Source: Aptenodytes patagonicus
Taxonomy: Eukaryota > Chordata > Aves > Sphenisciformes > Spheniscidae
Direction of reading: 5' to 3'
Length of the DNA: 64,000 bases
NCBI RefSeq assembly: GCF_965638725.1
Contig: NC_134950.1
Coordinates: 137,011,636 to 137,075,635, forward strand
Part shown: positions 48,505-58,400 of the stretch, in pieces
Numbering within the stretch: the first letter of the stretch is position 1
Layout: every line of letters starts with the position of its first letter
The notes under the pieces: generated by a model
Told to the model about the DNA's origin: nothing
Seen by the model: the letters and a program-made list of their open reading frames with translations, nothing else
The model's database searches: none
Program-made: the position numbers and the translations under genes

Positions 48505-48714
48505 TTTTCTGAGCCTGATGTGAACTGGCATCTTGCTTTCTGTGTCTAGAGCAGATGCAGTGTCATCTAATAAGAGAATTTTAGGACTGCACGCTAAAGC
48601 TCAGTCAACAGCCATTCCTGGTCTCTGACCCCCTGATTTCTGCAGATTTCCTCTTTCAACCACAATGGTAGCACTTTTCAAAAAAAAAGAGGAGGAGATC
48701 TATCATTTTTTGCA
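48505..48714 (-). pseudogene. ABCB5: Decayed ABCB NBD1 exon (signature and Walker B), likely ABCB5 remnant
   Basis: On the minus strand, between a GTTCACAG acceptor (ending at 48,715) and a GTAAGT donor at 48,504, lie 210 bp in the phase of the following exon. The frame reads ...TIVVERGNLQKSGGQ, the ABC signature region, then RPGMAVD, a stop, ALACSPKILLLDDTASALDT and ESK. Intact ABCB exons have SGGQKQRIAIARAL and LLLDEATSALDTES here and are about 204 bp. There are three in-frame stops (codons 4, 5 and 38), the catalytic Walker B Glu is replaced by Asp, and the QKQRIAIAR helix is mutated. A T-run near codons 9-12 may have grown. It cannot encode a working ATPase. The splice sites remain recognisable, suggesting moderately recent loss. 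Confidence 0.82.
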
Positions 48715-49816
48715 CTGTGAACAAATAATTTTTAGTAAGATCTGACTGAACGTAGAGATAAATGGAAAGATCCCCTTTGATTTCTGTAGAGTTCAAGCTG
48801 CAAAGAAACGGGATCTAAAAGTAATGTTTTCTTGCTACGTGACATTTCCTCCTAGAAACTGAGTATCAGTGCAAATCCGCCCTGATTCAAGGTGTTCGCC
48901 CACTGGCATAACTCAACACACGTCAGCAGGTCCTCTGGCAACAGCAGCGACGTTTAAGAGCCTCGAGTTATACTTGTGTCAAGCATCTCCCTGAAGCAGG
49001 GCGCTGTGCTTATAAAAACACCGGGTTTGACAGCTGCAATTTCCATTTTCGACACAAGGTGGCTGCAGAAAATCAGTGTTTGGTTTAAATTAAGCGCCCC
49101 CCCCCACCCCGCCCCCGTGTTTACTTGTTTTGCAGAGGGGGAGATGTGACCCACTTGGGACTGACATCTAAAACTTCCCCCGCCCCCGCCCCGAGATGTC
49201 TGTCTAACTTTTCAACTGCATTTACGTTCACTCAGCCACGCTGTAGCTTTGAACTTTGTTCTTTGTACTTATTACCCTGTTGATCTCCATTTCTCTATTT
49301 TCAGTGTGCTTCTGCATCCCTTGGTTTTCATTTCAGTGAGTTTAGAAATAAGTTAGGTTTTAGAGATAAGATATGTTTTATAGATAAGCACACAAAACTC
49401 CACCACACAGATGGAAAAAGCAGCTTCTATTCAATACTGAACTTTCTGTCAATTCATTTCCAAGGAAGAAAGATATTTCAGTATCGTAACAGGAAAATCC
49501 AGTAGGTTAACATACATATTTTCTTCCTTTGTTGCAGTTACAACTTCTTCATCAGTTACCTTTTCTCTGCCACATCTTATACATGTTCTAACTCTCATCC
49601 TAAAAGGATGGCGGCCTGGCTGACCATGCTCACGAATTCTCAGAAACCTCTCAAGTTAAATGATTTTTACATCATGTTCCTTCAGGATGATCTAAAGAAA
49701 ACATCACGCCCTCTATCAGAGGGCAAGATTGCATTTTGTGGCCTTTCATCTCTGAATCAGACTGACATATAGGGCAATCTGATACCAGATTAATGAGTCA
49801 TCAGGTAACGGTTTGT
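48715..49816. other. DNA between the ABCB remnant and the LTR element
   Basis: No gene is recognised. Earlier ABCB exons would be expected further right on the minus strand, but none was identified here. C-rich tracts lie at about 49,097-49,117 and 49,179-49,192. Confidence 0.4.
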
Positions 49817-49821
49817 CTGCT
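49817..49821. repeat. Target-site duplication (left) of the LTR element
   Basis: CTGCT directly before the left LTR equals CTGCT at 52,401-52,405 directly after the right LTR. A perfect 5-bp duplication shows one insertion event of the full element. Confidence 0.9.
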
Positions 49822-50413
49822 TGTCGTGGTTTAACCTCAGCCGGCAACTAAGCACCACGCAGCCGCTCGCTCACTCCCCCCCGGTGGGATGGGGGAGAGA
49901 ATTGGAAGGGTAAAAGTGAGAAAACTCATGGGTTGAGATAAAGGCAGTTTAATAGGTAAAGCAAAAGCCACACACGCAAGCAAAGCAAAACAAGGAATTC
50001 ATTCACTACTTCCCATGGGCAGGCAGGTGTTCAGCCATCCCCAGGAAAGCAGGGCTCCATCACGCGTAACGGTTACTTGGGAAGACAAACGCCATCACTC
50101 CACACGTTCCCCCCTTCCTTCTTCTTCCCCCAGCTTTATATGCTGAGCATGACGTCACATGGTATGGAATATCCCTTTGGCCAGTTTGGGTCAGCTGTCC
50201 TGGCTGTGCCCCCTCCCAGCTTCTTGTGCACCTCCAGCCTTCTCAGTCAGTAGAGCATGGGAAGCTGAAAAGTCCTTGGCTAGTGTAAGCACTACCTAGC
50301 AACAACTAAAACATCGGTGTGTTATCAACATTGTTCTCACCCTAAATCCAAAACACAGCACTGTACCAGCTACTAGGAAGGAAATTAACTCTATCCCTGC
50401 CGAAACCAGGACA
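49822..50413 (-). mobile_element. 3' LTR of the minus-strand element
   Basis: The 592-bp LTR runs TGTCGTGG to CCAGGACA on the + strand. Read on its own strand it starts TGTCCTGGTTTCGGC and has a CRE-type TGACGTCA (50,150-50,157), a TATAAA box (50,135-50,140) about 10 bp further on, and an ATTAAA poly(A)-type signal downstream. It is identical in length to the right copy. Confidence 0.93.
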
Positions 50414-50430
50414 GTATCCACCCCTTATTC
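50414..50430 (-). other. Polypurine tract of the LTR element
   Basis: On the minus strand GAATAAGGGGTGGATAC ends directly at the 3' LTR. A purine-rich run here is where plus-strand DNA synthesis of an LTR retroelement begins. It has two pyrimidine interruptions, so it is a plausible rather than perfect tract. Confidence 0.6.
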
Positions 50431-50767
50431 TATACCATCTACGTCATGCTCAAGTCCCATATTTTCCAGTGCAACCTCATTAACCACCCACCCCGCTTTC
50501 CATCCTTTGATATAACACACAGATATCATTCCCTTAGTCTATGGACCACCCTTGTGGAATGTCTGTAAAATGTCCAGAAATGTCCATGAAATATCCACTG
50601 AGTTCATTTAGTCCATGACTTTGGGCTCCATCTGTGATGGTGGTCACTCAGGCCAGGAGAGGTGGTGTGTTGCGTGGTTACTGGGCACCAAAGCCAGCTC
50701 AGGTCAGGTCACTGCTGCACTAGCACTGCTTCTTGTAAGGCTTGTCCTCCACTGGTTCGAGTGGTTC

Positions 50768-51080
50768 CTGCTATAGTAATTCCTATAACACGCAACTCAA
50801 ATCATGGGTTACAACAATTTAAAGGTATTTCCATTACAATCTCCACCCCTGGTCCCTTTGGGCCAGGTTATAGGGTTTAACATTGCAATGAACTCCTCCC
50901 CTTGCTCCTAGCCTGGCTAGCAACAAGGGGTTTCTGCTATAGTAATTCCTATAACATGCAACTCAAATCATGGGTTACAACAATTTAAAGGTGTTTCCAT
51001 TACAATCTCCACCCCTGGTCCCTTCAGATCAAACCATAGGGTTTAACATTGCAATGAACTCCTCCCCTTGCCCCTGCTCT
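50768..51080. repeat. Direct repeat inside the LTR element (166-bp period, about 1.9 copies)
   Basis: CTGCTATAGTAATTCCTATA starts at 50,768 and again at 50,934. The two copies stay nearly identical through CATGGGTTACAACAATTTAA, CAATCTCCACCCCTGGTCCC and ATTGCAATGAACTCCTCCCC, differing mainly in the segment after GGTCCC. It is a recent tandem duplication within the element lineage. Confidence 0.88.
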
Positions 51081-51088
51081 GGCTTGGA

Positions 51089-51460
51089 CTTATCCACAGA
51101 CTGCAGTCCCTTAGGGTAGTACCTGCTCCAAGTGGAGCCTTATCTATGAGCCACAGTCTCTCCAGGGGTACGCCTGCTGCGGCATAGACTTATCCACAGT
51201 CACTTTGAGATGCACCTGTTCCAGCACGGCCTTCTCCATGGGCCACAATGTCTTCAGAGGTATACCTGCTCCAGCGTGGCCTTACTCGCAGCCACAGTCC
51301 CTTCAGAAGTAAACCTGCTGTAGCACAAACATAACCGCGGCCACAGACACTTCGAGATGTACCTGCTCTGGCATGGGCTTATCCACGGCCACAGACGCTT
51401 TGGGGTGTCCTGCTCCCGCATGGACTCATCCACAGGTCACAGTCCCTTCGACTCGAGTTC
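51089..51460. repeat. Tandem array of about eight 50-bp units inside the LTR element
   Basis: Units begin around 51,089, 51,139, 51,189, 51,231, 51,281, 51,330, 51,378 and 51,425. Each has the plan CTTATCCACAG, CCACAGTC, CTTCAGAGGTA, then ACCTGCTCCAGCATGG. Units have diverged by roughly a fifth by eye, so the array is older than the present insertion. Similar arrays are familiar from non-coding avian ERV internal regions. Confidence 0.8.
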
Positions 51461-51782
51461 ACACTGGAGTTCCAGCCTGTCCAGTACAGCAGCACAGAAA
51501 CAGCAGCGATGCCCTGGCCATCTGCCAGCCCAGGCACATCGCCATTGCGTTATCAAAATGTTCCCAGGCACAGCAGAATACGATGATAAGCAGTACAGCA
51601 GTACAGCAAGCAGTGAAAGCAAAAAGCAGCCACTAACGAGCATTGGACTCTAATATACAGTAAGGCAAGCAAGCCCCATGGCAAGCACAGGAGCCTGCCA
51701 ATTAATAGCTAAACAGCAATAACAGCTATAAATTCGATCTAGCACATTCCAATCAAACCTGTCATTATCTCGAACCCTTCGA

Positions 51783-51800
51783 GCCCCACGTTGGGCGCCA
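51783..51800 (-). other. Primer-binding site, tRNA-Lys type
   Basis: The + strand reads GCCCCACGTTGGGCGCCA, equal to the 3' end of the tRNA-Lys1,2 type with CCA encoded by the match. On the minus strand it lies 8 nt after the 5' LTR. Such primers are usual for beta-retrovirus/ERVK-like elements. Confidence 0.85.
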
Positions 51801-51808
51801 GAAAGGAC

Positions 51809-52400
51809 TGTCGTGGTTTAACCTCAGCCGGCAACTAAGCACCACGCAGCCGCTCGCTCACTCCCCCCCGGTGGGATGGGGGAGAGAATTGGAAGGGTAA
51901 AAGTGAGAAAACTCATGGGTTGAGATAAAGGCAGTTTAATAGGTAAAGCAAAAGCCACACACGCAAGCAAAGCAAAACAAGGAATTCATTCACTACTTCC
52001 CATGGGCAGGCAGGTGTTCAGCCATCCCCAGGAAAGCAGGGCTCCATCACGCGTAACGGTTACTTGGGAAGACAAACGCCATCACTCCACACGTTCCCCC
52101 CTTCCTTCTTCTTCCCCCAGCTTTATATGCTGAGCATGACGTCACATGGTATGGAATATCCCTTTGGCCAGTTTGGGTCAGCTGTCCTGGCTGTGCCCCC
52201 TCCCAGCTTCTTGTGCACCCCCAGCCTTCTCAGTCAGTAGAGCATGGGAAGCTGAAAAGTCCTTGACTAGTGTAAACACTACCTAGCAACAACTAAAACA
52301 TCGGTGTGTTATCAACATTGTTCTCACCCTAAATCCAAAACACAGCACTGTACCAGCTACTAGGAAGGAAATTAACTCTATCCCTGCCGAAACCAGGACA
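51809..52400 (-). mobile_element. 5' LTR of the minus-strand element
   Basis: This 592-bp copy matches the left LTR except at three sites noted by eye (in the CACCTCCAG / CACCCCCAG, TTGGCT / TTGACT and GTAAGC / GTAAAC contexts). It carries the same TATAAA (52,122-52,127) and TGACGTCA (52,137-52,144) on its sense strand and would drive transcription toward lower coordinates. Confidence 0.93.
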
Positions 52401-52405
52401 CTGCT
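52401..52405. repeat. Target-site duplication (right) of the LTR element
   Basis: CTGCT follows the right LTR directly and matches 49,817-49,821. Confidence 0.9.
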
Positions 52406-55400
52406 TTAGGTGGATGTGCAAACATGCCTGCAGATTCTTTGGATAACAACTAGAAAATGATGATATACATACATGTATGTATGTGTCAGGTGGTGACAGA
52501 GCTGAACAACTGCCTCATGCATTTTCATGGAAGAGCGCCTGGCACTGGAGTTTAGGCTTGAGTGTATTTTGCCACGTTACAGATTGGTCTGGAGAGAATA
52601 TGCACGCCTTAATGGCTTTAATTCTGTTAATTTTTCCTATACTTAATCCCACCTACATAAGCGTTACCCCCAATGACAGCATTTTCCATTCTTTCATTTA
52701 GCCTTTCTGGAGGCATCTTTATCTTCCCTCCACTGATTACAAAGGGAACCTAGATGATTAGCTTAGACTAGGCATCAAACTTCTAGATGGTTAAAACTGG
52801 GTAAGATAATGCTCACGTGAAATGTAAAGATGACTAAGTTTAAATTTAGAGTGCTCTATAGGCTGAAAAGTTAGAAACTGATGAATAGGTTGTTTTCAAT
52901 GTTACTCATCTCCTGTTGAGAAAAAGTGATTATTGCAAAAAAACACAAGAAGGTAATTCTCAAATATTCATTGGCTTAACATAAGTAGTTATTATTATAG
53001 CAAGTTTTACAGAAAACTTGCAGCCTCCTGCAGTCTGCACAGGGAGAACTTTTTATCTGGCTGCATTGCAAACATCGCTATTTCATTTATAATCTTGCAT
53101 CGAGTAGCAAATCAAGCTTCAGTTATCTCTGGGTACTCAAAATGCTCAGCTCTACCCAGCAGAATGCTGTTCAGAGGAAAGGCAACCTGAGCTTTGGTTA
53201 GGCTTTAGTAATCATGTGATGTTTAGATGATTCAGTATTTTGTGACGAATACTCCAAGAACACTCTCCTCTTCTGCTGTTGGGATGTCCCTATGTAGCTT
53301 ATGATGTTCTCTATTTAGGTATTTGAAACTAGAAATAAATTTTTCCATGAAGTCACATAATGTTGCCTATGTTCCCCAGTTAAATAAATATCTCACAAGT
53401 CATATTTTTTGTTTTAATGGGTCTAGAAAGTGAATTTTGCTGTAACCTGTCACATACATTTCAAGCCGTTTCAATTCTGCAAGCACCATATTTACACCAG
53501 ACATGAAAATATACATTTTGATATGGGTAAGATTGCTTTTCTTTCCCGTCATACTTCAGTTCTGTTCCGTAGCTGACTGAGATAAGGACAGTTAAAGGTG
53601 CCGTGCCAGTGGTGCCGGTGGGGCCCTTCCCTGACCTCATTTAAACTGGGGAGTGAGTAATTGCAGTGGAATAAATATGGCTATAGCAGCAGTAAAGCAT
53701 TTGCGAGAACACTAATACCATGACCTGATCTCAGTATCAGCTCTGAAGATTTACTCTGAAAATGTTAGGCAGTGCTTTTCAGACAGCTGAGCTACTGAAG
53801 AAAAAAAGTCAATCAGGACAAGATAATAATAAACCTACTTACCACAGGCATCCATATGATCCTTGAATATTTTTGTGCGCTAGTGTTTTTTTTTCCCCAT
53901 CATCATGTCTATAGACTATTTATCCTGCAAAAATATAGTAATGTTGAGATTAGCGTTTACTGCAAAATCTTTTAAATGGTAAAGAACATACTTTCTGTTG
54001 GTGTGGCAGCTATAAGAAATCATTAAAATATACAACTGTACATGTAATATCCTATGAGCTTTTGTATTATACCAGTTCTGACATCCCCATTGCTTGCAGT
54101 GTCCCTGCTCCCAGCTACACTTGGAGTGAAAGGAACAATTGCTGAAAACCAGGGGATGGGGAAATCTATCATATAAACAGATGAAAAAAAGATTGGGAAT
54201 ATTTCACCTGGGAGAGAATGGAAAGGGCATGATTTGTATATAGGGTACACAGAAAAGAGATTGGAAACCTCTTCGTATCTCCCTGTGCAAGAGGAATAGC
54301 ATAATTTCAATATCTAGGAACAAAATAACTGTCCACCTGGATTGCAACAAGAACATTATATCTATTTCCAAAAATTGTTACAAGCCTTATGTCCAATATA
54401 CCAACCTAGACTCTACTGGACTGTATATGTCCTTTTGCGTGATTTTGCCTGTGAAACATCCAAGGCAGAAGAATTTACAAGCCTGGATGCAAGTTCCCTG
54501 TTTTGGGATGCACTTCCTTTATTCTCTACTTAGAAAGGGGAAATATTATAAATGAGTCAACTGATACAACATACACTTTCTACAGCACTCCTATACAGAC
54601 AAACATTTCTTCTGTACTAAAGAGCTACAAGCATGAGAAATCACACCGCCCCTCCACATACAGGCAGTGCAGCACCCAGCTTCAGAGGGTTTTCCAAAGG
54701 TGTCCGGAATTGCCTGGGGGTGTGCAGAAGCTGCGTAGCAAATAGCAGCTACAGATCGTTTCAAGAGAAATATTAGTTCAACTGCAACCAATTTCCTGCC
54801 CTTTGCCACGGGAGACTATTTTGCATGAGCCTATTTTTAACTTGGGTTATTATTTCTTTACTATGTTGTGACAGCTACAGGAGTACTGTTTTCGGTTTAT
54901 CAAAGCAAACGTTAACTTGGAAAAATGGACTTATTCAGATATTATGTAAAGGCAGAAATAATACTCCTGTCCTTTATTTTAGAAGCAAAAATCATAGCAA
55001 AAGATATATTGAAAGCTCTGGTGCAAAAGATTACGAAATTAAGGTCTCGGGGACCGATAAAAACATAAAGACCATCTGCCTGCCAGCTTCTATGGAAGAT
55101 GTAGCCTGTTGTGTTAACCACTCCAGGAACTCCCAGCTTTAATCAAAGTTCTTCAGCTAAGCTGCTGACTTTGCATGTGGTGGACAAGGGGGCACTTGCA
55201 ATGATTGCTCCTTTGGCCCTGAGGCTTTGCTGCTGACAGTTGTTGAGGGTCCCACAAGCACCGCTGAAGTTGTCCTGTGACATTGTAAGTTTGAGGGTTG
55301 AAAGATCCTCTGAAATCAACCTTTTGAGACCTGTTACACCTTCAGATCTGTAGTTTCTTATCTCTATGTTTTGCCTCTAGAAGCAAATAAAACCAGAACA

Positions 55401-58400
55401 CAACTATACAGCGCTGTTTTAAAGAATACATTTACCCAAACCATGGTAGGAGGCCAGGTGCTGCCCCAGCTGATACACCTGTATGAGAGTCAGTAGCAAC
55501 CACAGCTTTCACAAAGAGCTTCCCAGACTGCTGACAAGAACAGTCGGAGGTATGGGAGAGGGAAAGGGTGGCAGTATAAAAAATAGCAAGCAATACAGAG
55601 TAAGAAAAACTGGTACACCTATTTGCTTTCCTTTATAATGCAGGGAAATGGGGGTGGAATGAAATCTCCAAGGCAGCATTTAAAAAGTGGTTGAAGATGC
55701 TTTTGAAAGGTATGAGCATAACTAACCCATGAATTTCCCTGTCTAAATACTGCAGAGCCATAACAACAAGAGCAAAGATTTTAGTCTTGAAAAACTCGAT
55801 TGACCCAATTTTAGGATGATTGACACATAGTTAGTAATAGATGGGATATGTTTTTAAAATTGAAAGACAAACAAAACCCTTTACCAGCCATCACAGTCCA
55901 TTCTTCCATTAAGTTCACTTACTCATCGTGTTAACTGAAAAAGTTTAGTATGAATTTTATTCAGCTGGATTGAATATCCAGTGAAGTCAATCGGGCTGTA
56001 GAGCTCAGGGACTGAATATGGAGGACACCTGAAAGGTGCTTCAATTTAGAAGGAGCAAAAGCTACCACGAATTGAACAGCCTTAGGGCAAATACTCATCT
56101 CAAAAAAGATACTACGAGTGAGCAAAGAACCTACGAGAAGGGAAAAATATATTTATCACCAAATTTAGTTCTATTTTGGATGTCAGGAAACACAAGGATG
56201 AAGTGAGAATAACCTCAAATCAAGCAGATTCAATGCTGCAAAAAACTAAGACTAATATCAGGCAGTTCTCAAGACACATGGATAGAAAATGACAGAAGCA
56301 GCAAGGCCATCGTGTATAACTGCCTCCACCATGACTGCATAATGTAGGCATGACCTAAACTACTAAGTCAATACCTTGACTTAGCTTTCCAGGAAGCTGA
56401 TGATGTCACGTATGTGGGAAAGGCAGAATCACAAAAGGGGCAGACAGCACGGAAATGGAAGTGACCACGGTCACGGAGGTCGTGGGCTCAGCTCGGATAA
56501 TCTCTGTTCCGGAAAGGAAATGGCATGTGAGGTTCTGCCCGGAGGCAGCCAGTCTGAGACATTCTGGGTTCATCAGAGGCATGCTTTACTTGGCAGAAAA
56601 TAGATATTAGGAATATTTTTGGATGTGAAGAAACTGATTAGAAATGACTCTATCATCTTCTATACTTGTGTGAACAGTTTAGGCGATCTTCAATTTATTT
56701 AACTGAATCGATGGTATGTGTAAGGGGAATCAGGGAAAAGCGTAATTTGTATTCAATTTGATAATCAGTAATTTAATTTAATGAACTCTTCCCACATCAG
56801 CAAAAATTGAATTTTAAATCACCGGGTTAAATAAAGAGAACCTTTCAATGCATAACTGAGGACTTGTTTAAAGTTTCTGGTGCAAATTTTCCCTGTTACC
56901 CCAGGGATTAATATGACCTGCAAATCTAGAAAAAAAAATACATTAACTGGTGTAATACAAGGCAACAGGGTCACCTCCACCAGAATATTCTGTTTACAAG
57001 ACATTTCAGAATTAAATCTGTAACTCCTTTAAATTCAGATAGCATATTACAGTGTATGAAGTTCGTGTTTAAGACTGGTGGTTCATGCCACTACTACTGC
57101 ATATAAAGCAGAAGATCTGACCAGAAATTATTATTTCATTGGTACCTTTACATGGTATTAGAGCCCTTCTAGGACTATTAATTTATAAATTAAACGTATA
57201 TAAATACATCGTCATAAGTGACACAACACGGATGAGGTGTAGAGCACACAACCCGACTTGCAAAGATTGAGCTACGGTTAGAAATACGCTCTTCTGAAAA
57301 ATGCTTCTGTTTGACGTATATCTCTCCCTTCGCTTTTCTCTGTAGTTACACTCAGCAAATTTGGTATGACATATAGATTTTATAAATACTTCTCTGTGGT
57401 TAATATCTTTTGTATTACTTTCTTTAGGTTCTTTCAGCTAAGTCAGTTGCTCTCTCCTCTTATTTCAACTAGCAGTGATGCGAGCGGGCTTCGTGCAAAA
57501 TGCTGCTCTCTGTATTCACAGAGGAAGGGTATAGATGTCCAAGCGACAAATGAAAGTGGCAATGGCTATGCGACCTGCACCTTCTGATCCATTCAAAGCA
57601 GTGAAAGACAGCAGTCATCTGAAGCAAGGACGTTTCTCACGAATTTCTTTTGCAACTGAATCTTTATCCTCTGCCGAGGGAGAAGCTGACAGTTAAAAAG
57701 ATAAATGAGGAACAAGAAAACTGAAAGAAAAAGAAATCTCCTTTTTCCACAAAATATACTAACGGTACGCAACTCAAGACTGATGTCTGTCAATTTTATG
57801 GGGATTAATGATGCCTTACACAGAGCAAAGTCTGCCATGGGGAGCAAAATTCTGTAAATTACATTAAAAAGTTGTTTTTTCAATCGAAGTGATAGACCTA
57901 CTTAGACACTTTTATATATTTGTAATAAAATAAATACTACTACTTATTTATAATGTATTTATATACTCTATACTTATATCACATGTCATATATTAAATGT
58001 ATTAATTGTACCATTGCATGTGGTACACACTGTGTGTGTGTTATAAAATTAGTATTTTCTTCCGGCTGGATATATATGTGTTTCTGCAGAAAGAGTACAG
58101 AAATTTGGGTCTGTATACGGTATTTTCTTAATGAATTAATTAAATCCTTGCTTTTAGAGTATAACTTGTTGAAAAAGAGCGCTGTGATCAGTTTTTCCAT
58201 TTTGTGTAATTGCATGCTTACAGACTTGCTTTAGGCTCTTGTTTATGAACATTACTGTCTTTTTGTATTTTCCCTTTAAAATACCAACAAATGATATTTC
58301 TTTTCTGAACAGATTCCACCCAGACCTTTCCTTTCCCCAAGATTAATACTCTTGACTCATACAACATTTGAAAATTCTGGCAACTCTCCAATCGATATGT

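Larger units (their letters stand above)
50431..51782 (-). mobile_element. Internal region of the LTR element, no viral genes recognised
   Basis: This is about 1.35 kb between the LTR-adjacent signals. The longest frames (up to 98 codons, at 51,357-51,653) match no retroviral protein I recognise. Much of it is a 166-bp direct repeat and a 50-bp tandem array, listed separately. It probably keeps only packaging and priming signals. Whether any part derives from env or gag is unclear. Confidence 0.7.
49822..52400 (-). mobile_element. Recent non-autonomous LTR retrotransposon (avian ERV family)
   Basis: The 2,579-bp element has two 592-bp LTRs in direct orientation, a 1,395-bp internal region and a 5-bp target duplication. 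The genome copy lies on the minus strand: the primer-binding site is next to the right LTR (its 5' LTR) and the purine tract is next to the left LTR. By eye the LTRs differ at only three positions, so insertion is recent. The internal part shows no recognisable gag, protease, polymerase or envelope reading frame; instead it holds tandem repeats. The element must therefore have been moved by proteins of another retrovirus. It lies about 1.1 kb from the decayed ABCB exons and may be within the former gene. Confidence 0.93.
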
